Assembly: GCA_017591395.1 (NCBI GenBank)
Contig: WEDG01004143.1
Span: 1-64,000 of the forward strand
Length of the DNA: 64,000 nt
From: Schistocephalus solidus
Taxonomy: Eukaryota > Platyhelminthes > Cestoda > Diphyllobothriidea > Diphyllobothriidae
Direction of reading: 5' to 3'
Made by a program: the position numbers and the translations under genes. A model generated the notes under the pieces. That model was not told where the DNA came from and searched no databases. It was given only the letters and a program-made list of their open reading frames with translations. This document shows positions 10,985 through 21,779 of this stretch, in pieces (position 1 is the stretch's first letter; each line of letters starts with the position of its first letter).

Positions 10985-12770
10985 TCATCAAGTAAAAATG
11001 CATCAAGTCTTCTTTTAAACATTTCAACGCTTTTAGCCTGAAAAACTGAGGCTGGCAGTTTGTTCCATTCGTCAATCACCCGTTGGGAAAAAGAAGTTGG
11101 CCCGCACTTCAAGTTTGGCGTGATTTTCTTTTCAGTTTGTATTGGTGACCTCGGAGACTTGTCTTGTTTGCCAATTCAAAAAAGTTGGCCAGCTGAAGAG
11201 CACAATCAACTCCTCTGACCAGTTTAAAGACTAAGATCATATCCCCTCTGTATTGCCTATAAGAGAGAGAGGAAAAATTTTAAGTCTTGCTAGGCGGCCC
11301 TCATAGGATAGGCATTCAAATCCTCTGACTAGTTTCGTTGCCCTCCGTTGAACTTTCTCCAGCAGAGCGTAGTCATGTTTCGTCCAAAGGCGCCACGCCT
11401 GAACGCAATATTCCAACACCGGCCGGATAAATGTTCCAAACACGCGCCCAAAAAGCTCTCCGTCAAAATTAACGAAGGACCTCCTGATTGCGCCTAAAAT
11501 ACACATAGCTTTCTTTGCGACATTCGCACAGTGCGACGATGGTTTGAGAGTTGGTGTTATCCATATACCCAAGTCCTTTAGAATATTTACCTCCTGGAGT
11601 TGGTGACCACTAATGAAGTACTGGTATTCAAACCTTATCATCCTTCTGGAACTAGACCGCAGTCGGATTATTTGGCATTTGTTAAGATTAAGGTTCAGCA
11701 GCCGCTCATCACACCATGTTTGCAAGCGATCTAAGTTTTGTTGTAATTTCCGCGCATCCTCCGGTTTTTCAATCGAGTTCCATAACTTCAAATCGTCAGC
11801 GAACATTACCTTCTCGCATGTCAGACAATCCAGGCAGTCGTTTACATATATCAGAAACAAAATGGGACCCAGAACGCTGCCCTGCGGAACTCCACTGTGA
11901 ACGTTTTCCCAGTGAGACTTGGCATCTCCGATACAAACACACTGGCACCTGTCTGTGAGAAAGTCGGCCAACCATTTGAGTAGGTTGCCAGTCAAACCCA
12001 TTTGACGGTGCTTAAAAATCAGACGTTTGTGTGGAACCCTGTCAAAGGCTTTGCTAAAGTCAATGTAGACCGCATCGACTGACAAACCCATTTCTAATGA
12101 TTTTGTCCAACTTTCCATGGATGTGAGCAGGTTTTTGAGGCAGGATCGACCACTTCGAAATCCATGTTGATATGAACTTAGCAAGTTATTCTCTTCAAGA
12201 TGCCTCATCAGTTCTGTTTTGATTATCTACTCCATCATTTTGCAACAGATACTTGTAAGGCTGACTGGTCGGAAACTGTTTGGTGATGTCCTCTCTCCTC
12301 CTTTATAGATGGGGGTTATGTTGGCTATCTTCCACTCGGTAGGCAGAGCCCCCGCCTCCATCAAACTTTCAAATATCTTGGAGAGTGGAGAGGCCAGCTG
12401 GTCTGTGAGTTCATTGAGAACTTTTGCGGATATACCATCTGGGCCAGGTGATTAAGTGGGCTGTGCTGTTTCAGAGTTTTTCTTACTGTGTCCATTGGGA
12501 ACGACACCGTGCTTATTTTGTTTGTAGATGTGGCAGTACTGTAGTATTCGTCCTCGTCAAAAGGTGGTTCCTCGGTATACACGGACATAAAGAAATTGGA
12601 TAAGAGGCTGGTCTTACCAGAGTTATCAGTTAACCTGTTTCCCTGATTGTCTTTAAGACAAGGAATGCAGTCGCGATTTTGTTTTGCCTTATTAACGAAA
12701 GCATAAAACCTTTTCGAATTTCTTGTTATGTCTTTGACTATTTCTGACTCAAAGGCTGACCTTTCTTTTC
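10985..12770 (-). pseudogene. Family A reverse transcriptase
   Basis: The RT motifs lie in order on the minus strand. The linker (12,770-12,480) is followed by a PGPDGI-type start (12,440, frameshifted), then RPVSLTSICCKMME (12,280-12,240) and a TAG stop at 12,227-12,229. A 323-codon open part follows (12,208-11,237) with HGFRSGRSC, VYIDFSKAFDRVPHKRL (first catalytic Asp), GVPQGSVLGPILFLIYVNDC, FADDLK (catalytic DD, complement of 11,792-11,803) and the thumb pattern FIRPVLEYCVQAW. A frameshift near 11,265 separates the C-terminus, which continues to about 10,985 with motifs such as RGDMILVFKL. The catalytic residues survive but the gene is broken in at least four places. Confidence 0.85.
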
Positions 12771-14108
12771 TCAGAAGATTCTGACACCGATTTCACTGTT
12801 TCTTAAAAGCGGAAAAATGTTCGGGTTGTTGATATCTGGCATATGTTCTCCACTGTCTTCTTTCTTCGTGAGATTCCTTTTTATTTCCCATGTCACCCAC
12901 TCGGGTCGGGAGACGCACGATCGCCTTTTAAGTGGGCAGAATTTCTCTACCAACTGCTGCATCGAGTTACTAATGAAGAACCAGGCAGCATTTTGGTCAG
13001 GTACATGTGCAGGACTCCAGTCTATCCCATTCAGTAATTCTATCATTTTGGGATAATCCCCTTTCCATACATTTCTTTGCATAACTGCACGACGTTTGGG
13101 TATAGAAAAATGACTGTACTCCCAAGCAAGAATACAATGATCATTTCGTTCAAGCGGCACGTAAGAACTTAATGCAAGGATGCAATTGTCGTCTCTACTA
13201 ATGATTAGATCCAAACAGCTTGACTGCTGCATATTTCGGAACCGCGTCTTCATTGTGACATGTTGGGTAAGAAACTCGTCATTTACCAACTGAAGTAATT
13301 TCTGTTCGAATGAATTTTCCGATCGCGAGCAGTACATTGACACCCAATCGATATCGGGAGCGTTGAAATCTCCAAGTATTAATAAGTGTTTGCTACGGCA
13401 GATTTGCTTTACCTCTGTGATGAGTGCTTCGTCCGTGTCCGTTCGCTGTCCTGGGGGTCGATATACCACGGCAATATGGAGGTCTGGTGGGTTTGGGACT
13501 TTCAGTTTACAACAAAGTATTTCGCAAGACGAGATCCTGTTTGTCGAGTGCCCATCCGGAATGAAGTCAATGCCTTCTCGTATAAACATTGCGATTACAC
13601 CACCCCTACGTCCGTTTCTATCCATGCGGATAAGCTTCAAACCGTCTATTCTGACTTCTGTGTCTGCAATTTGTTCATTTAACCATGTTTTAGTTAGAGC
13701 TATGAAGTCAGGTTGTAAATGGTCCACGACCAGTTTAATGTCAATCATTTTGTTCAATAGACTCTGCACATTTGTGTACATCATTTTAATCTTGTTTTCT
13801 TCCCTCGATTTCTGAAGATTTTGAGTTCTTCCTTCCACATGCCGATTTTTGCTGGATATTTCACAAGATATATCCAGTCTCCTGTCTAGGTTCAAATCTA
13901 TAGGCATTTGGTAGGGCTTTTGACCGGCGTGGTTGCCGTCAATTTCACCAGATGTTCCCATAAAAACGAGCGCACCATTTTGACTATTTTGTTGTCTACA
14001 ATTTTCAAGTTTTATTCCCCCTCGTATTGACGTTTTTTCAATTCTGCTACCAGTGTCCTCATTTTCATCCGATCGATGGGTGAGTAATCCGGCTGAAAAA
14101 AAACTCAA
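12771..14108 (-). pseudogene. Family A apurinic-type endonuclease (EN) domain and linker
   Basis: An uninterrupted 445-codon frame. After a poorly conserved N-terminal part the endonuclease/exonuclease/phosphatase fold shows YTNVQSLLNKM (strand 1), DFIALTKTWLN (catalytic Glu position replaced by Lys here), RRGGVIAMFI, VVYRPPGQ, LLILGDFNAPDIDW (catalytic D/N) and CLDLIIS. Near the end, NDH takes the place of the usual SDH. EN makes the target-site nick that primes reverse transcription. The reading frame is lost to the RT: a frameshift near 12,850 and a stop near 12,790 separate them. The TKTW change suggests loss of activity even where the frame is open. Confidence 0.85.
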
Positions 14109-14172
14109 CGATGATTCTTTCGTAGTCGGGACTTTCGAGAGAGCAATAGATCTACCTGCTGTTTGCTCCCCA

Positions 14173-15584
14173 AGTTAGTCAAGAACAAGTTAAACTTATT
14201 TTTCTACGGTGGTACAGAATCAAAGATACCAAATGTGGAGTTTTTTGACCAGGTTACACACCAACGGAGAGAATAAAATATCACCGATAAGGGTAAGGAT
14301 GCCTTGTATGGCTGCCGAAATAGGATAATGCAATAGGAGCACCCCAGCCACATAAAAAAGATGGCCGTGCGATACATATCAGGGGTTTTACGTATTCCCA
14401 TGCCATAACACTTACAGTAAACATAATGCAAAACTAAACTGTTATATTAACTTTAACACTAGCCTACCGTGAACCTAAACCCTACAGTTAACACGAACCA
14501 AAACCTTAATCCCTACCATAATCCCGACCATGACCGAAAATGTGACCTTATTCCCAACGTTAACAATAACCAAAACTTAACCATACCCCTCACCTTAATC
14601 CTTAACCCATCTTTCCTCGTGTATGAGGCAAAGACACATTTACTTTGGGTGCTACCTATTCCGTGCCCTGTTTGGGTAGCCGTACAAGTAATCCCAACCC
14701 AATTAGTTCTGGATCTGGGAACAAATTACAGAAAGAAGAGAAGAACCAAATGATCTGCAACGACCAATTAATGCAGCACCCTCCCCTCATTCGTTGGATG
14801 GAAACAATTTGAAGGATGAACATTTGGTTCCTTTAGTAAATACTCAAGCTTCACTGAAAAACTTCATAAAATCAGAATCTCACATTTGTGTACACCAACA
14901 GAGTATAATCTCAATGTTAGATGAACTGAAAAAATATATTTGTGGGATTTCTCTCGACATTTTTGCTTTTAAAAATATCTGGTTTTCTTAAAATGTGGAT
15001 GAGCACGAATCGGCATTAACAGGAGCTCAGTTATTTCAGAGAAATAAAAGATGGCGTCGGGGAAGGAGTCATCACCTCCTTAAAACACGGATTGGTTGAG
15101 TCAGAAAAAACAGAAAAGATGCATGCAACGCGTAGCTTATCTGGCTCAATTTAGAATACCAGAAGTACATTGTTTTGAAGTTCTGACCGTTTATCAACCA
15201 TCGAGAAGTGACCCCGGGATTGACACTCATCCGCTAGAGGAGCTAGAAATATTTTCTACTCAGTCTGACGTCTTGATCATAATTAACTTTCACGCACCGC
15301 TTCTTCGTTGGAATTCCATATCCGCACGCAGTCAAAGGCTAGCTTTTGACAGACTTTTATTGAACAGTACACTCAGGTAATTTCACCCTCAACACATCTT
15401 AATCACCAGGGGGCATATGAGAGGCAGCAATCCAACTGCTAGACCTGGTGCTCACGAAATCGCTGGAGAGCGTTGATAAGGTGCAATATCCTCCTTCCCT
15501 AGGTGGAGCCGACCACGTTGTACTTTACAGGGACAATTCAATCTTATCGGTTCCCAAGCAGCCCATCAGCATTAGTAATAATCT
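14173..15584 (+). pseudogene. Family C element C1, right part: ORF1 end and EN domain
   Basis: The stretch continues C1 after the A1 insertion and is collinear with C2 (29,650-31,195) at high identity. From 14,173 to about 14,360 it is the ORF1 end. A telomere-like stretch follows (14,455-14,615). EN runs from about 14,880: SIISMLDELKKYI, ISLDIFA, then out of frame the blocks for VYQPSRSDPGIDTHPLEELE, DVLIIINFHAPLLRWNSIS (the usual GDFNAP reads INFHAP here), FDRLLLNSTLR and the SDH equivalent GADHVVL (15,508-15,530). Frameshifts and stops abound. It ends where B3 begins. The RT is missing here. Confidence 0.7.
14455..14615. repeat. Degenerate telomere-like (CCCTAA-type) stretch in C1
   Basis: About 160 bp of irregular AACCTAAACCCTA / CCCTACCATAATCCCGACC / TTAACCCAT-type hexamers resemble a decayed C-rich telomeric strand. 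The same block sits at the same place in C2 (30,105-30,262), so it was there before the copies split. Confidence 0.6.
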
Positions 15585-15684
15585 GGCCTTACAACCTAGC
15601 ACTACATCGCTGCTGGACGTTGCACCAGCATGCGATGTTGAAGAGGTTCGTGAGTTTGTTAAGTCAAAGAGGAAAAGGTCTTAG

Positions 15685-16195
15685 ATGACCAAGTCGTGCA
15701 CAGATTTGTCTCCAGCCTGCCAAACACCCGGTTCATCTGGACCTATCGTACCAAGTGAACTGGTTACAAGTACTCACTCAGTTAAAAGACATGAGTTGCA
15801 AACGGGCGCTCGATTGAATCGAAAACATAATGTTATCCTAAAGGGCGTTCCTGAGTCAGCGTCAGTAATTCCGAAGGAGCGAAAAAAACATGACTTAGAA
15901 CTTCTTCAATTGTATGCAAAAACGTTGCTAATGGACGGCGAGTCCATTCACATTCTCAAAGCATATAGAATAGGGAAGGCTTTGTCAACACCCGATTCAA
16001 ATCCTCAACCAAGACCTCTTAAAATCATCTTGGAAAACGAAGCACAGGCACAGCTCCTGCTACAGAGAAAACTAACCCTACGGGGTCCACATTCTGAAGT
16101 TTTTATCAACCGGAATACGGGCTGAAAGAGCGAATGAAAATGCGACACCTAATAATAGAACTAGAAACAGGAAAGACCAATGGCGAGGCAAATCT
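15685..16195 (+). pseudogene. Family B ORF1 (RNA-binding, gag-like)
   Basis: An open frame at 15,685-16,125 contains KHNVILKGVPESASVIPKER, an acidic/hydrophobic helix (HDLELLQLYAKTLLMDGE), a RIGKAL strand and the RPLKIILENEAQAQLLLQRK block. This is the single RRM-like layout common in CR1-type ORF1 proteins, which package the element RNA. After a +1 shift at about 16,120 the family end LKERMKMRHLIIELE continues to a TAA at 16,198. The initiator is unclear; the ATG at 15,685 follows a stop and is only the first available. Confidence 0.7.
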
Positions 16196-16279
16196 CAAAT
16201 AAGGGACGGACAGATATTTCAAGTGAAAAGAGCATTTCTTTGGCCGAAGGCAGTCACCCTGACAGCCTAACTGTCCCGT

Positions 16280-17010
16280 TTCAGAAACTGAAAACGTGCC
16301 CGCTTAAAATAATCGTCCTCAATGTCAGATCTCTGCTAAATAAGATGCCTTTGCTCCTGACTCTGGTTTTCATTCACCGCCCCGACATTGTAATAGTTAC
16401 AGCGACATGGGCAACACCTGTGTATTCGACTCCGAACTCTCTATTCTAGGCTACGCTTACATTCGGAATGATCGACACGAGGGCCGCGGCGGAGGAAGCT
16501 GTATCTATGTTACATTTCTTCCATTGGACTATCACAAATTTACCGCGGTAGAAGAGAGCTGTTGGCTCCGAGTAGTTCTACTCTTTAATTGTTGGTAGTG
16601 TCTATCGCCCATCCAATGCCAGAGAGGATTACGATCTTTGTCTCTCGCAGGCATTTCACGCCGTAGCTGACTAAAATCTGAAGTACTGCTTGATTGCAGG
16701 TGACTTCAATCTTCCTAAATTTCATTTTTTTGCAACTTCCGGTCCTGCAAATTTCGAAGACCTACTTGAGGCCATAGATATAGGCATGTGGGACCAGGTA
16801 GTTGATTTTCCCACCCGAGGATCAAACATACTTGATATTATTTTCTGTAGAGGTTGTCAGCCATTTTCATGGTCAACTTACGATCCACTTGGGAGTTCTG
16901 ATCATGCTATAGTTCTTTCTTCACTAGAACTAGAGGTTACTGAAACGTTTTCAAAAAATAAAGCTTTTTCCTTGATTTCAGATGAGCAAATATGAGGGAA
17001 ATGCTAACAC
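16280..17010 (+). pseudogene. Family B endonuclease (EN) domain
   Basis: The pieces lie in three frames: LKIIVLNVRSLLNKM (first strand), RPDIVIVTATWA (the usual E-T-W reads A-T-W), GYAYIRNDRHEGRGGGSCIY, then IAGDFNLPKFHF (16,697-16,732, catalytic D/N), FPTRGSNILDIIF and GSSDHAIVLSSLELE (16,890-16,935, catalytic SDH). The order and spacing are those of an AP-endonuclease-like domain of CR1/Jockey elements. At least three frameshifts and the loss of the catalytic Glu show that it is dead. Confidence 0.8.
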
Positions 17011-17136
17011 ACCTAAATTCCAACGATTAGACTAACTTCTTTGTATGTTCGGATGCGAATGTTTGTACTGAGACTTTGTACCAAGTTCTAGGTCCACTCA
17101 TTTCTCATTTAGTTCCCCATAAGAAAATAATTAATT

Positions 17137-17410
17137 TCAAGGATGAAATCTACCTCCCTTTATCATTCCGCCGTAGACTGCGTAGTATCTCCCGTCGTTT
17201 TCATCTACAAAACGACACCTTCATCCTACCCTTGATCAAAAAGTTTTTCGAAGAGGCTAATAGAAAATTAATGTCAAGGATGAAGTCTACCTCCCTTTAC
17301 CTTTCCGCCGTAGATTGCGTAGACTCTCGCGTCGTTTTCATCGACTAAATGACACTTCCGTCCTGCCATTGATCCAGCAAATCTTTGAACAGGCTAAGAG
17401 GCTCTCCGAA
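17137..17410 (+). repeat. Tandem duplication of about 137 bp between EN and RT of B3
   Basis: The segment starting TCAAGGATGAAATCTACCTC (17,137) is repeated from about 17,274 (TCAAGGATGAAGTCTACCTC). Both encode versions of YLPLSFRRRLR and SRRFHLQNDTFILPL. The two units differ at a number of bases, so the duplication is not recent. Confidence 0.85.
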
Positions 17411-19200
17411 GAAAAGCGACTAGCTGAAGAGGTTAAATTTGCCGAAAACCCTTCGTACAATGTTGCAAAACTCTTTTTCGCGGACTGTAAAATCGCAGAG
17501 AAAAAAACTCAGTACCCTGTACTTCGAGATGCTTTTTGGAAACCCTATAGCTGACGCTAAGTTGACGGCTGATAGCTTCAATGCTTTCTTGTCTAGAACT
17601 TTCAGTGAACATTCGGTCGCCCTCTTTCCAAACGTCCGGGTTTGGACCGGTAACGTCCTCGAAAACATAATTTTACCCTCTGGGACGTAACCGTAGCCAT
17701 TCGGCGTTCTCGCCAATCTTACAGTCCTGGACCAGATGGCGTCCCGGTCAGCGTTCTAAAGGCGGATGCAAATGATATATTTCCGTCACTTCTGTATAAG
17801 ATATTCAATCTTGCTCTTGAAAGTGAAACCTTCCCTATTTTTATGGAAGGAATCGCACATTTTGCCTATACCCAAACACGGCAGAACTACGTCATTTGAC
17901 GACTTTAGGCCAATTAATACACTGCCAGCAGCCTCGAAGATATTAGAGACCTTGATTAAAAGACAAGTTGATGCGTCACCTAACAGAGAATAACCTACTT
18001 AATGCGGCTCAGCATGGGTTTCTCGAAAAAGATCTTGTGACACCTGCCAGCTCTCTTACTTTGATCATGTGCTACAATCTAGAGATAGTGGTTTTGCAAT
18101 TTACACCGTTTATTTCGACTTCACGAAGGCTTTTTGATCGTGTTGACCACGATCTCCTCCTGCTGAAACTTACCTCCTTCGGCATAGGTAACAAGCTTCT
18201 GAACTTAATATCCTCCTATTTGAATGATCGCGCACAACGGGTAAAAATTTCCGATGTTATCTCCAACCCCACGCACGTGAGGAGTGGAGTTATTCAGGGT
18301 AGTGTACTCGGCCCGCTTCTATTTTTGCCTTTTTGTGAACGATGTTCCTGATTGTTTTTCAGTATGGTAGGCCCTTTATGTACGCTGATGATTTAAAAGT
18401 TGCCTATCGTTATAAACCGGTCGATCGCCACATTGTGCTTGAGCTCTTAAAAAAAGGATCTTCAAGCCTTCGCTCAGTGGTGTCGCACATGGCGCCTTTC
18501 GCTCTCTTGGCACAAATGCTCCGTTATGGTTAGTTGTGACAACCATCAGCCTCATCTAAGCATAGACGGTCATGACTTAAATGTGCCCGGGTTTATAACG
18601 GATCTGGGCATATCATATTCTAGTAGTCTTAATCTGTCAGAGCACTGCGCCCTGATTGTCTCTAAAGCACGCCAAACCACTGGGTTTATTCTCAGAAATT
18701 TTAAAACCCTCAATATTAGGACCAGCCTTTATAAAATGTATGTCAGACCTAGTCTGGAATACTGCTCGTTTCTATTTAGCCTTCTGCACGCGAGTGAACG
18801 GAGGAAGATAGAATCAGTCCAGCACTTCTTTACTAAAAGAATTATTACTTCAGAGCACAGAAACTTGTCCTACCAACAACGCTGTGAGCTTACAAGCCTC
18901 GACCCGTTGTGGCTTCGTAGATTACAGAAGGGACTATTTTTACTGTTCAAGCTTTTAAACGGTTTTACCTTTAACCCCCTTACATCCCTGAGGCAGCTCC
19001 ACCACTGTCGGCGCACCAATCATAGAGATGTATTCTTATTTCTTCCTTTGGCACGCACCGTTAAATACCGTCAGTTTTTTTCGGTAAATGCAATAGCAAT
19101 CTGGAATAAACTACCCAGAAGTATTAAAATTCAGCAAAACTATCCTTTGTTTACGAGAGTTGTCACTAGTTTTTCTACATTCAGGACACCTTCCGCGAAT
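17411..19200 (+). pseudogene. Family B reverse transcriptase
   Basis: In order: linker helices (17,400-17,690), PDGVPV (17,735), ESHILPIPKHGRTTSFDDFR then INTLPAASKILETLI, NLLNAAQHGF, a frameshift inside the catalytic FTKAFDRVDHDLLLLKL block (18,120-18,170), GVIQGSVLGPLLF, PFMYADDLKV (YADD at 18,381-18,392) and, after a frameshift, a long open C-terminus (18,526-19,446). The latter holds DLGISYSSSL, MYVRPSLEYCSFLF and WLRRLQKGLFLLF, and ends in IWNKLPRSI. RT and thumb domains are all present, and the YADD box is intact, but no single frame survives. The part after about 19,200 is 3' UTR. Confidence 0.85.
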
Positions 19201-19593
19201 TTTTGGGTGCTGATTCTCTGGAAGCTCTTTTCCGTTCTGATGGCGTCCACGGACTCTGAATCCTATGCCGGACTTCATGCTGAAGGCAATATTGCTGGCT
19301 CTGCAGTCCGTAATCGGGTTATTCCTCATTCTACAGCTAGCAGCCGCTCGCCGGCATACTTGCTGCTAGTACAGAAGACCAGATCCACAACACCGAAAGG
19401 AGAAGTACTACACTGTGCACCTGTGTCAACACTTCCCTGTCCTTAACTTTAATCTGTTCAACAAGCTGCAGTTTTTTCTCCTGAAAATACCTTAAAGAAC
19501 GATCAGGAGTTTTTTTCACTGTCAGCTGGACCCCTTACTGTATATATCCCTTTTGACCTTGCCTGTAAACTGGCAATAAATAAAATAATAATA

Positions 19594-21776
19594 ATAGGCT
19601 GTCCGAAGAAAAACGACTAGCTGATGACGTTAATTTTGCCGAAAACCCTTCGTTACATGTTGCGAAGCTCTTTTCGCGCACAGTAAAAACGCAGAGAAAA
19701 ACGCAGCACCCCGTACCTCGAGATGCCTTAGGAAACCCTATAGTTGACGCTAAGGTGACTGCTGATAACTTCTATGCTTTCTTGTCTAGAACGCTTAGTG
19801 AACATACTGTCACTAACTTTCCTAACATCCGGGTTTGGACCGGTAACGTCCTTGAAACCATAACTTTTACCCTCTGGGACGTGAACGTAGCCATTCGGCG
19901 TTTTCGTCAATCTTAAAGTCCTAAACCAGATGGCGTCCCGGTCAGAGTTCTAAAGACAGATGCAAACGATATATTTCCGTCCCTTCTGTATTAGATATTT
20001 AATCTTGCTCTTGAAAGTGAAACTTTCCCTACTTTATGGAAGGAATCGCACATACTGCCTATACCCAAACACGGCCGACCTACGTCATTTGACGACTTTA
20101 GGCCAATAAATACACTACCATCAGTCTCGAAGATCTTAGAGACCTTGACCAAAGACAAGGTGATGCGTCACCTAACAGAGAATAACCTACTTAATGCAGC
20201 TCAGCATGGGTTTTTTCGAAAAAAGTTCTAGTGACACCTGCCAGCTCTCTTTCTTTGATCATGAACTACAATCTCGAGACAGCGGTTTTGCAATTTACAC
20301 CGTTTACTTCGATTTCACGAAGGCTTGTGATCGTGTTGACCATGACCTCCTACTGCTGAAACTTGCCTCCTTTGGCATATGTAGCAAGCTTCTGAAATTA
20401 ATATCCTCCTATTTGAATGCTCGCGCACAACGGGTTACAATTGCTGATGTTATCTTCAACCCCACGCATGTGAGGAGCAGAGTTATTCAGGGCAGCATGC
20501 TCGGCCCGCTTCTATTTTGCCTATTTGTCAACGATGTTCCTGATTGTTGTCAGTATGGTAGGCCCTTTGTGTACGCTGAAGATTTAAAAGTTACCTATCG
20601 ATATAAACCGGTCGATCGCAACATCGTGCTTGAGCTCTTAAAAAGGATCTTCAGGCCTTCACTCAGTGGTGTCGCACATGATGCCTTTCACTTTCTTGGC
20701 ACAAGTGCTCCTTTATGGTTATTGGCGACAACCATCTGCCCCACCTAAGCATAGACGGTCACGACCTAAATGTGCCCGGAGTTATAAAGGATCTGGGCAT
20801 ATCATATTCTAGTAGTCTCAATCTGTCAGAGCACTGCGCCCTGATTGTCTCGAAAGCACGCCAAACTACTGGGTTTATTCTCAGAAATTTTAAAACTGTC
20901 AACATTAGAATCAGCCTCTATAAAATGTATTGCAGGCCTAGTCTGGAATACTGCTCGTTTATATTTAGCCTTCTGCACTCTAGTGAACGAAAAGAAGATA
21001 GAATCAGTCCAGCACATCTTTAAAAAAAGAGTTTTTCTATTCAGAACACCGAAACCTGTCCTACCAAAAATGCTGTGAGCTTACAAGCCTTGATCCGCTG
21101 TGGCTTCGCAGATTACAGAAGGGACTATTTTTATTGTTTAAACTTTTAAACAGTTGTACATTTAACCCCCTTACATCTCTGAGGCAGCTCGACCACTCTC
21201 GGCATAACAGTCATCGAGATGTATTTTTATTTCTTCCTTTGGCACGCACAGTTAGATACCGACAGTTTTTTTCGGTAAACGCTATAGCAATCTGAAATAA
21301 GCTACCCAGAAGTATCAAAATTCAGCAAAGCTTTCCCTTGTTTACGTGAGCTGTCACTAGTTTTCTACATTCAGGACACCTACCAAAACTTTTGGGTGCT
21401 GACTCTGTGGAAGCTCTCTTCGGTTCTGATGGCGTTCATGGACTCTGAATCCTGTGCCTGACTTCATGCTGAGGGCAATATTGCTGGCTCTGCAGACCTC
21501 AATCGGCTTATTTCTCAGTCGACAGCAAACAGCCGCTCGCCAAAATACCTGCTGGTGCAGAATACCGGATCCATAACACTGAATGGAGAAGTTCTTCACC
21601 GGACACCTGTGTCAACGCTTCCCTGTCCTGAACTTTAATTACTCAATAAGCTGCAGTTTTTTCTCCTGAAAAAACCTGAAACAGCGATCAGGAGTTTTTT
21701 CCACTGTCAGCTTGACCCTCTACTGTATATATTTTTTTGAACTTGCCTGTAAACTGGCAATAAATAAATAAATAGT
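19594..21776 (+). mobile_element. Family B retrotransposon, copy B4, 5'-truncated
   Basis: It begins AGGCTGTCCGAAGAAAAACG, which corresponds to B3 position about 17,394, directly after the tail of B3. It carries the RT from the linker onward: FDFTKACDRVDHDLLLLKL, RVIQGSMLGPLLFCLFVNDV, and PFVYAEDLKV, in which the catalytic YADD has become YAED (20,572-20,583). The DLGISYSSSL C-terminus follows (20,715 onward), then the family 3' UTR and the tail GTAAACTGGCAATAAATAAA (21,749-21,776). It is dead through frameshifts and the active-site change. Confidence 0.85.
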
Positions 21777-21779
21777 TAC

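Larger units (their letters stand above)
10832..14172 (-). mobile_element. Non-LTR retrotransposon family A, copy A1 (EN + RT, near full ORF2)
   Basis: This is the best-preserved family A copy. On the minus strand it runs from a short leader (14,172) through EN, RT and a 3' UTR to a tail of TATACTGAAT-like repeats (10,832-10,862). It has no poly(A), as is usual for CR1-type elements. No separate ORF1 is seen, so the copy may be 5'-truncated. It lies inside C1, with TTAG repeated at both borders (left ...GTTAGTTAG, right GTTAGTC), a likely short target-site duplication. Confidence 0.8.
15585..19593 (+). mobile_element. Non-LTR retrotransposon family B, copy B3 (ORF1 + EN + RT, about 4 kb)
   Basis: This is the most complete family B copy. 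It starts near 15,585, where similarity to B5 (TTACAACCTAGC) begins, and holds ORF1, EN and RT in the usual CR1-type order. It ends with GCCTGTAAACTGGCAATAAA and AAAT/AAT repeats at 19,564-19,593. It interrupts the EN of C1. The truncated copy B4 begins at its tail. Numerous single-base indels leave no full-length frame. Confidence 0.85.
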
